Below, in pieces: positions 34,445 to 43,034 of a stretch of 64,000 nucleotides of DNA. The position numbers were made by a program, and so were the translations under genes. Each line of letters opens with the position of its first letter. The stretch's first letter is position 1. The DNA lies in the NCBI RefSeq assembly GCF_028687615.1, contig NZ_JAQTZU010000001.1:186001-250000 (forward strand). The letters run 5' to 3'. The notes under the pieces are model-generated. The model did no database searches and was not told where the DNA came from. It was given only the letters and a program-made list of their open reading frames with translations. Origin of the DNA: Methylovulum sp. Lineage in GTDB: Bacteria; Pseudomonadota; Gammaproteobacteria; Methylococcales; Methylomonadaceae.

Positions 34445-36280
34445 ATGAATGTTAATTATTTCCAGAATTATCTTGAAACTTTGCACCAAAGTTATGCGAA
34501 CCTTGACAAAGGCGAGGTAGCAAGTTACATCCCTGAGCTTCTAAAGGCAGACCCGCAGTGGTTCGGTATTGCGTTGATCACTGTCGATGGGCATGTTTAT
34601 CAAGTAGGCGATTCGCGTCAGCCATTTACCATACAGTCGATTTCAAAAGCCATTACCTACGGGATTGCCCTGGAAGATAACGGCGTTGAAGCAGTGTTGC
34701 AAAAAGTGGACGTAGAGCCTTCAGGAGAAGCCTTCAACTCCATCAGCCTGGAACCTGACACCGGTCGCCCCAGGAACCCGATGATTAATGCTGGCGCGAT
34801 CGCTACTGTGGCGCTGATCAATGGGGAATCGGCGGATGACAAACTCAAGCGTATGCTCAAGTGTTATGAACGTTATCTGGGACGCTCGGTTACGATTGAT
34901 GAGGATGTGTACCGTTCAGAAAAATCGACCGGACATCGCAATCGAGCCATCGCCTATCTGTTGCGCAATTCGGATATTATTGAAAAGGATACCGATGATG
35001 TTCTTGATGTGTATTTCAAGCAATGTTCAATACTCGTAACCTGTAGAGATTTGGCCCTGATCGGCGCTACTCTGGCCAATAATGGCGTCAATCCCATTAC
35101 AGGCGTGCGCGTGCTGGCAAGCCATTATGTGCCGAAGGTGTTGAGCGTGATGAGTTCATGCGGGATGTATGATTATTCGGGCGCCTGGGTTTATGAGGTG
35201 GGCATGCCGGCAAAAAGCGGTGTCGGCGGTGGAATTGTTGCTGTGCTGCCGGGCCAGTTCGGTCTTGCGGTGTTTTCCCCGAAGCTGGACGAACGCGGTA
35301 ACAGCGCCCGTGGTATTGCTGCGTGCAAAAAAATTTCCTCCGATTTCGGTCTGCACATGTTTCGCACCGGTCGGTCTACCACGTCATCGGTCATTCATGC
35401 CAGTTATGATGCCGCTCATGTGCCTTCTAAACGTACTCGCAACGTCGAGCAGGGACGGCTGATTGCTGAATTAGGCCACAAGGTCATGGTGCTGGAATTA
35501 CATGGAGAATTGATGTTTACCTCTGCTGAAATCGTCATTCATGAAGCAATGGTTGCAGCCAAGAAGGCCGAGTATCTGATTATAGATTTTACTCGCGCCG
35601 CCTATATCAGCGAAGGGGCTGACAGTATGATAGCGGGTCTGATCCAGTCACTGTCCGAACACGGCAAGACGATTTTGCTGACCGGCACCTGGGGTAAGTA
35701 TGAGACGATAAAATTGATAAAAAAACGCATTGGCTATACTGACGATATGCCTTTGTTGAACTACGACGCCATCGATGACGCTTTGGAATGGTGCGAAGAC
35801 CAGTTGTTAGCGGGGCAAGCTTCCTATACTGCGGCTGAAGCCCCTCTTGTGGCGCAGAATTTCTTGATAGAGTTTACTGCCGAGGAAATGGAGGTCTTCG
35901 AATCCATGCTGGAGCATCGTAGCTACGATGAAGGCGCATACCTGTGCAGGGAGGGCGATCCCGGAGATTTACTGTATTTTCTTCTCTCGGGACAGGTCAG
36001 TGTTATTGTTCCGCTCTCTCATCGCAGGAGTAGGCGTATTACATCTTTATCGGCGGGTTCGGCTTTTGGAGAGATTGCCATGCTTGATCGGGGCAAGCGT
36101 TCGGCGGACATTGTGGCCGATGATAATGTGACATGTCTGGTTCTTGATTATAAACAACTGGAGGAGCAGAGCAGTCCATTGGCTATGTGCATTCGTTGGA
36201 AGCTCGCCACGAATATCGGACGGGATCTTGCCCGAAAACTTCGCAAGGCTACCTTAGAGATTAAATCACTAAGGAGTTGA
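34445..36280 (+). CDS. Glutaminase fused to STAS and cyclic-nucleotide-binding domains
   Basis: 611 residues. Residues 1-310 are a serine-dependent glutaminase (glutamine to glutamate plus ammonia), with the catalytic S65-x-x-K68 in IQSISKAI, the NAGAI segment near 117 and SGVGGGIVAVLPGQFGLAV near 258. Residues about 340-450 form a STAS domain (LELHGELMFTSAEIVIHEAM). Residues 475-600 form a Crp-type cNMP-binding domain with the phosphate cassette FGEIAMLDRGKRSADI. Ordinary glutaminases end near 310, so the last 300 residues are regulatory, probably making activity respond to cAMP or cGMP. A degraded nucleotide cyclase gene lies head-on just downstream. GGAGCG stands before the ATG. Confidence 0.94.
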   Translation: MNVNYFQNYLETLHQSYANLDKGEVASYIPELLKADPQWFGIALITVDGHVYQVGDSRQPFTIQSISKAITYGIALEDNGVEAVLQKVDVEPSGEAFNSISLEPDTGRPRNPMINAGAIATVALINGESADDKLKRMLKCYERYLGRSVTIDEDVYRSEKSTGHRNRAIAYLLRNSDIIEKDTDDVLDVYFKQCSILVTCRDLALIGATLANNGVNPITGVRVLASHYVPKVLSVMSSCGMYDYSGAWVYEVGMPAKSGVGGGIVAVLPGQFGLAVFSPKLDERGNSARGIAACKKISSDFGLHMFRTGRSTTSSVIHASYDAAHVPSKRTRNVEQGRLIAELGHKVMVLELHGELMFTSAEIVIHEAMVAAKKAEYLIIDFTRAAYISEGADSMIAGLIQSLSEHGKTILLTGTWGKYETIKLIKKRIGYTDDMPLLNYDAIDDALEWCEDQLLAGQASYTAAEAPLVAQNFLIEFTAEEMEVFESMLEHRSYDEGAYLCREGDPGDLLYFLLSGQVSVIVPLSHRRSRRITSLSAGSAFGEIAMLDRGKRSADIVADDNVTCLVLDYKQLEEQSSPLAMCIRWKLATNIGRDLARKLRKATLEIKSLRS

Positions 36281-36319
36281 GTTGTCTTAGCGGAAATCGG
36301 TATTAGAGACAAGGTTGTT

Positions 36320-37005
36320 TTATGTTTTTTTCGCATCCATATTGACGACCCAGGGCGACTCGCCTGACGGTGTGTTTGCATAACGACGACAGCGCGCTAA
36401 ATGGAAGCGGGATGGACCGTCGTTTGGATAGTCCCGCAGGATGGCCTTGAAAATATCGCCGGCCTCGCGCCAGCGTCCGCATCGCAATTCGTCCATGCCA
36501 ATAGCAAAGCTTTCGCAGAGCTGTTTTTGCGACTTGTTGGCAGTGCTTTCCAAAGCAACAACTTCCAAGATAGGCAAGGGTTCAGTCTTGCCGACGAAGC
36601 GAAATTCGCCCAGAAACCGGCACAAAAGACCATCAACGCCTTCCATAGCGGAGCGGCTGCTCAGGAGTTGGGTATGCAGATGTTTATTGAGATCTTCGAT
36701 ACGCGCGGCGCTATTTGCGCAATCGCCAACGATGCTATAGACAAAATGTCCGCCACCGCCAGCGTGTCCTACGTAAGCCCATCTTCAAGTCCGATGCGCA
36801 GCGAATGGGAGAACTGGGCATAGCGTTTCTCGAAGCCGGCAACGGCTTCGATGGCTTCAAGCCCGGCCAGCAGGGCTTTGCGACGGACATCCGAGCCGGG
36901 CTGTTCGACCGTCCAAGCACACATGATGCCATCGGCGCGGAATTCAATCACATCGACGCCATTACGCCTTAGCGGGGCGGACAGGGTTTCAAAATAATCG
37001 TTAAT
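36320..37005 (-). pseudogene. Class III adenylate/guanylate cyclase, truncated and frameshifted
   Basis: The minus strand reads from DYFETLSAPLRRNGVDVIEF and RADGIMCAW through RIGLEDG. The frame then shifts by one base near 36772, and it resumes as AYVGHAGGGGHFVYSIVGDC, then ANSAARIEDLNKHL, and runs to MDAKKT at 36320. GD-x-x-N-x-AARIE is the typical cyclase motif. The last ~70 residues are a TPR-like tail (GMDELRCGRWREAGDIFKAI). The 5' end is replaced by a repeat element starting at 37006. Before decay it could have supplied the nucleotide sensed by the glutaminase fusion next door. Confidence 0.8.
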
Positions 37006-37277
37006 AATAACTGGGGTCAGAGTAAACTTATATACTGATCCGTTCTTTTCTTCCGCCAGCCGACAGGCCTACCCATTTTTTGGACGGCCATCCGCCGACC
37101 GCTCAAATTTTCTATTTCCGCTTTAAATCGCTCGCTGCCAAGTGCCATGCCTTTGTTTACTGAGGAATTCCGATTGGACACGCGCGGGCCAGTCTCGCCA
37201 TTTGTTTTTCCCGAAGTCGATAGACATAAACATCAACAGTATAGCAGAGGTTTAAATTTACTCTGACCCCAGTTATT
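37006..37277 (-). mobile_element. RAYT-derived non-autonomous element, copy 1
   Basis: Ends AATAACTGGGGTCAGAGTAAA and its inverse TTTACTCTGACCCCAGTTATT. Inside, on the minus strand, a short frame reads MALGSERFKAEIENLSGRRM and GRPVGWRKKRTDQYISLL, the C-terminus of a REP-associated (Y1, IS200-like) transposase; the rest of the enzyme is deleted. Near-identical copies lie at 39317-39586 and 41006-41317. It truncates the cyclase gene. Confidence 0.85.
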
Positions 37278-37296
37278 TGCGACTGCGCGTCCTTTG

Positions 37297-37327
37297 AGCG
37301 GGACGGGGTTTGTAACCCCGTCCCGCT
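37297..37327. repeat. Strong GC-rich hairpin
   Basis: AGCGGGACGGGGTT, loop TGT, and the exact inverse AACCCCGTCCCGCT form a 14-bp stem. It lies 20 bases past the transposon copy and no gene ends here, so it is probably a REP-like dispersed hairpin. Confidence 0.65.
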
Positions 37328-37592
37328 TAGGGCGTGACCGTGTGAGGTGTAGCTGTTTTTTTCAATGGCTACAGCAAAAATATGCTCTCGGCAACACTAG
37401 ATATAGCCAGCTAAAATCTAGCGGCAACTAAATAGGGATTATTTTTCTAATCTGGTAATCCTTGATAGTTTACCCCGCCCCTTTGTGCTACGGTGTCTGT
37501 GGTGAAGCGTTAGACAGACATTACCCGTTAGCCATTTCGCCCATCGTGCCAACAACGCTTTTCCGCAACCCAAACAACCCGGAGGAATCAAC

Positions 37593-38495
37593 ATGTCCAA
37601 CAAATTTTTTAACATCTTAGCAGGCTTCCTGTTGCTACTGGCATCAGGGAACCTTTTTGCAACCCAAGTCGACCGTGTCACACTGGATGAGGCTATCCGT
37701 GATGCGGGGCTGATTTTTCAGGGGACGGTCACTAAAATCGAATCGCACACATTGGCGGAATTGGGGACAAATTACGAGCCTATGCGTTTTGCTTTTGTCA
37801 CTTTTCGTGTTGAGCGCGTTATTAAAGGGCAGATAGAAGGGGATGGTACTACACTCACTCTACCTTTCCATTCTTGTTTGGTTTTGGATTATAAAAGGCA
37901 AAAGAGCATGATGGAACAAGAGCCAACGTTAAGTCCGACAGATGCGCTAATGAAAATGCAACCAGCGATGACGGAAGAGCTTGGGGTAGGCATGGCATGT
38001 GAAATCACAGGTATGTCCCATTTTATTGGGGGGGAAAGCGATATTTTATTTGTGGATAAGGAAGCCGGATCGAATCCTTTGGTCGGATGGGGGCAAGGGC
38101 GTTATTCAATAGTTAATAATAAAATCTATCCGGTGGCGTGGTTAACCCAAGAAGGAGGGATTGACTTTACCTCGCCTTACGGATTGAAAGACGAGCAAGA
38201 AGCAGAAAAACTGGGTCAGATGTTGCCGCAAGAGGCCCAAAAGCACGGTTGGACACCGCCAAAAGGTGCTAAGCGGATGGAGCCTGATGAATTTTCCGAG
38301 GTTATCGAACGAAAATTACACGATTTAGAGCAAACTCAATTCATGGCGGGAAAGCCAAGTGTAGAACCTGTAAAAAGTGCTGACATTAGAGACCCAATAT
38401 ATCGCAGAATCGCTGAATGGAAGTACAAAGAAGCCCAAAAATACAAAGTTCGGGCTTTAGAAAAACTCCCAAATACCATTCAACAAGGGGAATAA
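37593..38495 (+). CDS. Exported protein of unknown function
   Basis: 300 residues. A signal peptide (MSNKFFNILAGFLLLLASGN, cut after LFA) precedes a beta-rich domain at about 25-195 with DEAIRDAGLIFQGTVTKIES and VTFRVERVIKGQI, a pattern seen in secreted proteins that precede metalloproteases. Two Cys (near 92 and 133) could pair. The C-terminal third is charged and helical. GGAGG lies 8 bases before ATG. It is followed after 2 bases by a frameshifted zinc metalloprotease gene, so the two formed an operon. Confidence 0.8.
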   Translation: MSNKFFNILAGFLLLLASGNLFATQVDRVTLDEAIRDAGLIFQGTVTKIESHTLAELGTNYEPMRFAFVTFRVERVIKGQIEGDGTTLTLPFHSCLVLDYKRQKSMMEQEPTLSPTDALMKMQPAMTEELGVGMACEITGMSHFIGGESDILFVDKEAGSNPLVGWGQGRYSIVNNKIYPVAWLTQEGGIDFTSPYGLKDEQEAEKLGQMLPQEAQKHGWTPPKGAKRMEPDEFSEVIERKLHDLEQTQFMAGKPSVEPVKSADIRDPIYRRIAEWKYKEAQKYKVRALEKLPNTIQQGE

Positions 38496-38497
38496 TC

Positions 38498-39189
38498 ATG
38501 AAATTTAACTTAATCATTGCGTTTGTGGCATTTGGATTTTCACTTCATCCATCGGAATCTGTTGCTTGGGTACAAATAACTTGTGATAACGGTCAGAAAA
38601 GGCATTGGGATGTCAAAGAATATAAACCGATGCTTGATCCAGCGACCATTCCTTCAAATTCCGAGCAATATGATAGGATTCTCGATGCAATTAGACGCAT
38701 GAATCTCAATCCCAGCAACTTCAGATATGTATCTGGAGGATTGGATGATAATGATGGCGTAGGTACATTGGGGGTTAATAAAAACGAAAGTGAAATATAT
38801 TTCACTGATCTTACATTTAATAATTCCTTTCCAAACAATGCCAAGTTATCGCCCAAGAAATTAACAATTCCGATGATTCTTCAACATGCACGGCAACAGT
38901 GTCTGATATCCAAATCAACACCCAATACCGCTTATCACGCGCTCCGGTAGGCACTAACAAAATCCAATACAACTTGCTTGCCAAAACAGAGTTATTTGAA
39001 TACGGAGGCAGTAATGAGAACTTTACGTCAACCGTCATGCACGAGATGGGGCATACTGCCGGACTGGAACACGAAGGGGGCGTTCAGTGGCTGGCGTATT
39101 GGCTGGGTTGTATTGTTGATCCTTTGGATGTGAGCGCTGAAAAATTTGAAGGAAATAATGCCACTTATGTTGAAATTAAGATCAATTAA
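38498..39189 (+). pseudogene. Exported zinc metalloprotease (matrixin-like), frameshifted
   Basis: The gene starts at ATG 38498 with signal peptide MKFNLIIAFVAFGFSLHPSE (cut near SVA). Around 38838 the frame moves by one base: before it reads NNSFPNNA, after it QVIAQEINNSDDSSTCTATV and SDIQINTQYRLSR. The C-terminal part holds HEMGHTAGLEH, the HExxHxxGxxH zinc site of M10-type proteases. Read together it would be about 230 residues. As given, the product lacks its catalytic site, unless frameshifting or a sequencing error is involved. Confidence 0.8.
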
Positions 39190-39274
39190 GGGTGTCGGCT
39201 TTTAAAGCCAAGGTCGGACATGTTGTTTATGCCTGACGTTCCACCGTCCGATGCTGGATGGGTCATCAGTTGCG

Positions 39275-39304
39275 CTCGTTCCCAAGCTCCAGCTTGGGAA
39301 CGAG
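39275..39304. repeat. Strong dispersed hairpin
   Basis: CTCGTTCCCAAGCT, loop CC, and the exact inverse AGCTTGGGAACGAG give a 14-bp stem. This TTCCCAAGCT-type palindrome is of the REP-like kind and may also end transcription of the metalloprotease gene. Confidence 0.65.
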
Positions 39305-39316
39305 TCAAAATAACTG

Positions 39317-39586
39317 AATAACTGGGGTCAGAGTAAACTTATATACTGATCCGTTCTTTTCTTCCGCCAGCCGACAGGCCTACCCATTTTTTTGGCGACC
39401 ATCCGCCGACCTCAAATTTTCTATTTCCGCTTTAAATCGCTCGCTGCCAAGTGCCATGCCTTTGTTTACTGAGGAATTCCTATTGGACACGCGCGGGGCA
39501 GTCTCGCCATTTGTTTTTCCCGAAGTCGATAGATATAAACATCAACGGTATAGCAGAGGTTTAAGTTTACTCTGACCCCAGTTATT
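39317..39586 (-). mobile_element. RAYT-derived non-autonomous element, copy 2
   Basis: It has the same ends and internal sequence as copy 1, with a few substitutions and small indels that shorten the internal transposase tail frame. It lies between the metalloprotease remnant and the GC-rich hydrolase pseudogene. Confidence 0.85.
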
Positions 39587-39638
39587 CGACCACAGTTATT
39601 CAAACGTGCCACCCCGTGTGCAATCCATCTGCTCGCGA

Positions 39639-40557
39639 TCAGCCCCCGAAGCGCCTTTTCAGCCAGACGTCGACTACCGGGGTCGCCGCATAGTCGGGAT
39701 TGCCCAGTTGGCGATTGATTTCGGCATGGCCCTTAAGCCCAAGTCCCGGGAAATTCCTGCCTCTCAACCGGCGTGCCGGCCTGCTTCAGCGAGGCTTCGA
39801 GCTCTTTCGATTGCGCTACCCCGTCCGTGCGCTGGACGTGGATGATCAGGAACGCGGGCGCGTTGGGGACTTGGGCGTGGAGCGTGGGCGAAAGCGCGTG
39901 CTGGCGGGCTGGATCCTCGCCAAAGACCTGAATGTAGGTGTCGTGCATGAAATCGTTGCCCTCCTTGATCTGGCGCGACACGTCATAGGCCGCGCCATCG
40001 ATCGGCAACACTCCAGCGATGCTGGCGAAGGACAGTCCCGCGTGCTTGAGGTACTGCTCGTCGGTGCCGACCAGTGCCACAAGGTGCGCCCCCGCGCTGT
40101 GGCCCATGATCACAATCCTGCCGGGATCGAAGCTCAATTGATCGGCATGGTCGATTAGATAGCGTAGCGCGGCCGCGACGTCCGCTGCCTCGTCTTCGAC
40201 GGTGCTGTTGGGGACTAACCGGTAGTTGATCGAGGCATAGGCATAGCCGAGGCCGATATAGTGTGGTGCCTTCCAGCTACCGTCGGCGGTATCCTTGCTT
40301 CCGCGTTTCCACCCGCCGCCGTGGACGAACAGCACCAGCGGCGCGCGGCGGTTGCCGTTGGTGGTGGGGTAGAAATCGAACTGCTGGAGATTATTGGTTC
40401 CATAGGCCATGGTCTGCTTGCCCCTAGGCTGCGGTACCTGCACGCCATCGTGGCGGCCGACCAGCCATTCGCTCAGCCGCCCGCCCGGGCGGGCCTCGGC
40501 TAGATTGCCAACAACCAGCGCCAGCACGGCGCACGATAGGACGATGCTTTTTCTCAT
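39639..40557 (-). pseudogene. Exported alpha/beta-hydrolase (carboxylesterase type), frameshifted near the C-terminus
   Basis: ATG 40557 is preceded by AAGGAG at 8 bases. A signal peptide (MRKSIVLSCAVLALVVGNLA) precedes an esterase fold with oxyanion motif LFVHGGGWKRG, nucleophile GHSAGAH and catalytic Asp in VQRTDG. Near 39747 one extra G shifts the frame, giving a premature stop at 39733. In the shifted frame the protein would continue GLGLKGHAEINRQLGNPDYA, holding the catalytic His, to a stop at 39639-39641. The segment 39.6-40.56 kb is clearly more GC-rich than its surroundings, suggesting recent transfer from a high-GC donor. Confidence 0.8.
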
Positions 40558-40755
40558 AACTCGACTCCTTTTCCCTTGGGCAAACTCTTCTCGAGCTTTT
40601 TCAATTAGTTTATTAAATTTCCCCACCCGAAAATCCGATTGGATTTGGTTATCCCACAGATCATTTTCAAGTTCGAAAAACCAATCACGGAATTTTGTAA
40701 ATTCCTCTTCAAGTAAATTACGAACGCGCGTTTCAAGCTCTTCGACTTCATTCAT
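40558..40755 (-). CDS. Antitoxin-like small protein, now fused in frame to the hydrolase
   Basis: The N-terminal 62 residues of the frame (MNEVEELETRVRNLLEEEFT, then DFRVGKFNKLIEKAREEF) resemble small helical antitoxins that normally precede a RelE/ParE toxin gene. No stop codon follows: the frame runs through GKRSRV straight into the hydrolase Met. The composition changes sharply at this join, so the toxin was probably replaced by the incoming GC-rich DNA. GGAGC is a plausible ribosome site. Confidence 0.6.
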
Positions 40756-40792
40756 GTTGGCTGCTCCTTAATAAAAACTGAAATTATACCCG

Positions 40793-41005
40793 TTATTTAC
40801 ACCACTGCCGCTCACAAGGAATACCATCATGGTTTCCATCCATCTTAGTGCCTGGGCAATTGTTTATGAAAAACGTTGCTTCCTCGCAAAAAGTCATTTG
40901 AGAACAATGGGTTCTGCCATCGCACTTAAATTGGTTGCTGCTTACTGGTTCATCAGGTTCTGGACTGGCGACATATTCTGTTGGTGTTTGATAGGCTTCA
41001 AATGG
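40793..41005 (-). pseudogene. Excalibur-domain protein fragment, 5' truncated
   Basis: The minus strand reads FKCDGRTHCSQMTFCEEATF and then NNCPGTKMDGNHDGIPCERQWC with a stop at 40793. This is a full excalibur (calcium-binding, extracellular) domain with its conserved Cys and DGNHDGIPCE loop. The upstream part is cut by RAYT-derived copy 3 at 41006; the only ATG available lies in the repeat itself. Confidence 0.75.
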
Positions 41006-41317
41006 AATAACTGGGGTCAGAATAACTGGGGTCATGGGGTCAGAGTAAACTTATATACTGATCCGTTCTTCTCTTCCGCCAACCGACAGGCCTACCCATT
41101 TTTTTGGCGGCCATCCACCGACCGCTCAAATTTTCTATTTCCGCTTTAAATCGCTCGCTGCCAAATGCCATGCCTTTGTTTACTGAGGAATTCCGATTGG
41201 ACACGCGCGGGCCAGTCTCGCCATTTGTTTTTCCCGAAGTCGATAGATATAAACATCAACAGTATAGCAGATGTTTAATTTTACTCTGACCCCAGTTATT
41301 CTCTGACCCCAGTTATT
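41006..41317 (-). mobile_element. RAYT-derived non-autonomous element, copy 3, with duplicated ends
   Basis: It has the same internal sequence as copies 1 and 2. The left side has the end sequence AATAACTGGGGTCAG twice before a third partial copy. The right side ends ACCCCAGTTATT and then again CTCTGACCCCAGTTATT. Extra terminal copies on both sides suggest repeated excision/insertion at the same end. Confidence 0.85.
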
Positions 41318-41695
41318 TTATTTTTTCTGGAATTCAGACTTAAATAACGAAGTTAGTTCGGAAATAATAAAGGAAATTAACCCAGAAAGGGCTAAGCTGG
41401 CGAAAGTTCCATAAAATAAGTCAATAAATTTATCTAATTGGCAACCCTTGATCATATCTGTTAGCAAGCATATAACGAGAACAGAAAAACATGAGAGGAT
41501 TGGCGTTATTTCTCGGTATTGCGGGTGAGATATTATTTGTACAAAAACACCAATTATAAAAGCTCCAAACCCTCTTGCTTTTACGATACCTCCAATATCA
41601 AACAGCTCAAGCAACCATATTAAACAATTTACCCCAATAAAAGCTGAAACTACAGTCCACCCCCAAATAAAAATATACTTTATCATTGCTAACAA
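41318..41695 (-). CDS. Small membrane protein of unknown function
   Basis: 125 residues with four hydrophobic segments (IFIWGWTVVSAFIGVNCLIW, ARGFGAFIIGVFVQIIS, ILSCFSVLVICLLT and ASLALSGLISFIISEL) and a short charged tail ending SEFQKK. It is AT-rich. Its stop coincides with the edge of transposon copy 3, so the natural C-terminus may be lost. A second Met at residue 4 is an equally good start. No family is recognised. Confidence 0.6.
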   Translation of the reverse strand: MLAMIKYIFIWGWTVVSAFIGVNCLIWLLELFDIGGIVKARGFGAFIIGVFVQIISHPQYREITPILSCFSVLVICLLTDMIKGCQLDKFIDLFYGTFASLALSGLISFIISELTSLFKSEFQKK

Positions 41696-41856
41696 TCCTC
41701 AATTGCTAAGTGAGTGTTTTAAAAGTCTCGATTTAGTAAAAATTGCTCACAATCAACTGGGTTGCCCAAACGCAACATTGGAAAATTGGATGAAATCACC
41801 TTGTTTCAAGATGAATTTGATCTAAAAACCTCAGTTTTCACCACCGCCGGAATTAA

Positions 41857-41876
41857 GTTTACTCTGACCCCAGTTA
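41857..41876. repeat. Solo end of the RAYT-derived element
   Basis: GTTTACTCTGACCCCAGTTA matches the right end of the three copies without an internal part, 40 bases before the tonB stop. It is either a relic of excision or a minimal terminal repeat. Confidence 0.6.
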
Positions 41877-41916
41877 CAGGCTCAAAGATACAAGGCGTTG
41901 CAATAAGGCGTTGCAA

Positions 41917-42627
41917 TCAATTTATCCCCTGAGTTGTGATTCTTAAGATCACCGGCTGCGGCATGTTTTTGGGCGGCGCGTTAGGGATTTTGCGGGAGCC
42001 GGTTAGTGTGCCCACCAACAGGCTATCGATATTTTTATTGCCGGTAGATTCGCCCAGGTCGCAACGGGTTATGCGGCCTTCGTCGTCCAGCCAAATTTTA
42101 ATGATCACGCTATAGTTGATGCTACGCAATTCGTTCCGCTTCGATAATTCATTTTGTAAATATTCTTCAATCTTCGAAGCGTAGAAGCCGAGCTCCATTG
42201 TGCTAGGTTTAGATTTTTTCAAGCCGCTTTCGGGCTTGATTTCCGTTAGGCTTTTGCCGCCTTTTCTAGCTTTTAACCCGAAAGCGTCGCTACCTGCCAC
42301 AGCGGTGGCGGTGTCCAAGCCCAAGGTTTCGTCAAGCACTTCAGGATTACTTTCGACTTCTAATGCTTCGCTTTCCATGCTTTCTGTTTTAGGTTCTTCG
42401 GCGGGTTGCTCAAGGATTTCCTTTGGTGGCGGTGGCGGCGGTACGGGGGGCTGATCCTTTAGCAGGGTTACGCTCAAAGGCGCTTCGACGCGCTGATAAC
42501 CGGCGGAGAGTATTTGCCGGCGCACAAAAAACACAATGCCGGCGATGATCAATACGGCGACAACGCGTATTATCGCCTGCCTCAGCCAACGGTCCCAAAT
42601 GCTGTCATCAGGCGTCATATCGGCCAT
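41917..42627 (-). CDS. TonB-family energy-transducing protein
   Basis: 236 residues. One N-terminal membrane segment (about 18-36), a proline-rich spacer (PPVPPPPPPKE), an acidic linker and a C-terminal TonB/TolA-like domain (YSVIIKIWLDDEGRITRCDL). It would carry proton-motive force from the ExbB-ExbD complex to the outer membrane. It starts two bases after the exbD stop. It lacks the classic YP motif, so it may serve a dedicated receptor. Confidence 0.88.
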   Translation of the reverse strand: MADMTPDDSIWDRWLRQAIIRVVAVLIIAGIVFFVRRQILSAGYQRVEAPLSVTLLKDQPPVPPPPPPKEILEQPAEEPKTESMESEALEVESNPEVLDETLGLDTATAVAGSDAFGLKARKGGKSLTEIKPESGLKKSKPSTMELGFYASKIEEYLQNELSKRNELRSINYSVIIKIWLDDEGRITRCDLGESTGNKNIDSLLVGTLTGSRKIPNAPPKNMPQPVILRITTQGIN

Positions 42628-42629
42628 GG

Positions 42630-43034
42630 CTATTTAACCAATCGCTGTGTCACCAGGCCGAGGTTGTTGATCTCAAGCCGTTTGACAACATCGAGCACTT
42701 GTATTACCCGTTCGTATTGTATTGCGGCGTCGCCTTTTACCACGACGGGCAATTTGGGGTCGGCGGCTTTATACTGGCGTAACCGGTTTTCCAATTCCGC
42801 CAACGTCACCGGTGTGGTGTCCAGATAAATACGGCCGTCGGCGGTGATCGTGACGGCTTTGGTTTTGGGTTTGCCCAGATTGGGCGCAACGCTGGCTTTC
42901 GGCAGATCCACATTAATGCCTTGCACGGTCGCGGTAGCCATGATGATAAAGACCACGACCAGCGTCCAGGCCAAGTCCATCAGCGGCGTGATGTTAAGTT
43001 CGTCGTAGACTTTCGGCCGGGTTCTACGCCGCAT
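42630..43034 (-). CDS. ExbD/TolR-type biopolymer transport protein
   Basis: 134 residues. A short cytoplasmic N-terminus, one membrane helix with the proton-path Asp (NITPLMDLAWTLVVVFIIM), and a periplasmic domain (residues 45-134) with GDAAIQYERVIQVLDVVKRL. The start overlaps the ExbB-fusion stop by 11 bases and its own stop is followed at once by tonB, so the three genes form a tight operon. Confidence 0.93.
   Translation of the reverse strand: MRRRTRPKVYDELNITPLMDLAWTLVVVFIIMATATVQGINVDLPKASVAPNLGKPKTKAVTITADGRIYLDTTPVTLAELENRLRQYKAADPKLPVVVKGDAAIQYERVIQVLDVVKRLEINNLGLVTQRLVK

Noticed and set aside
37505-37525. GCGTTAGAC, resembling an attC core site
   Set aside because: No matching inverse core or foldable arms could be found within 130 bases upstream.
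37439-37681. 80-codon minus-strand frame overlapping the exported-protein start
   Set aside because: It is antisense to a signal peptide and ribosome site of a well-supported gene.
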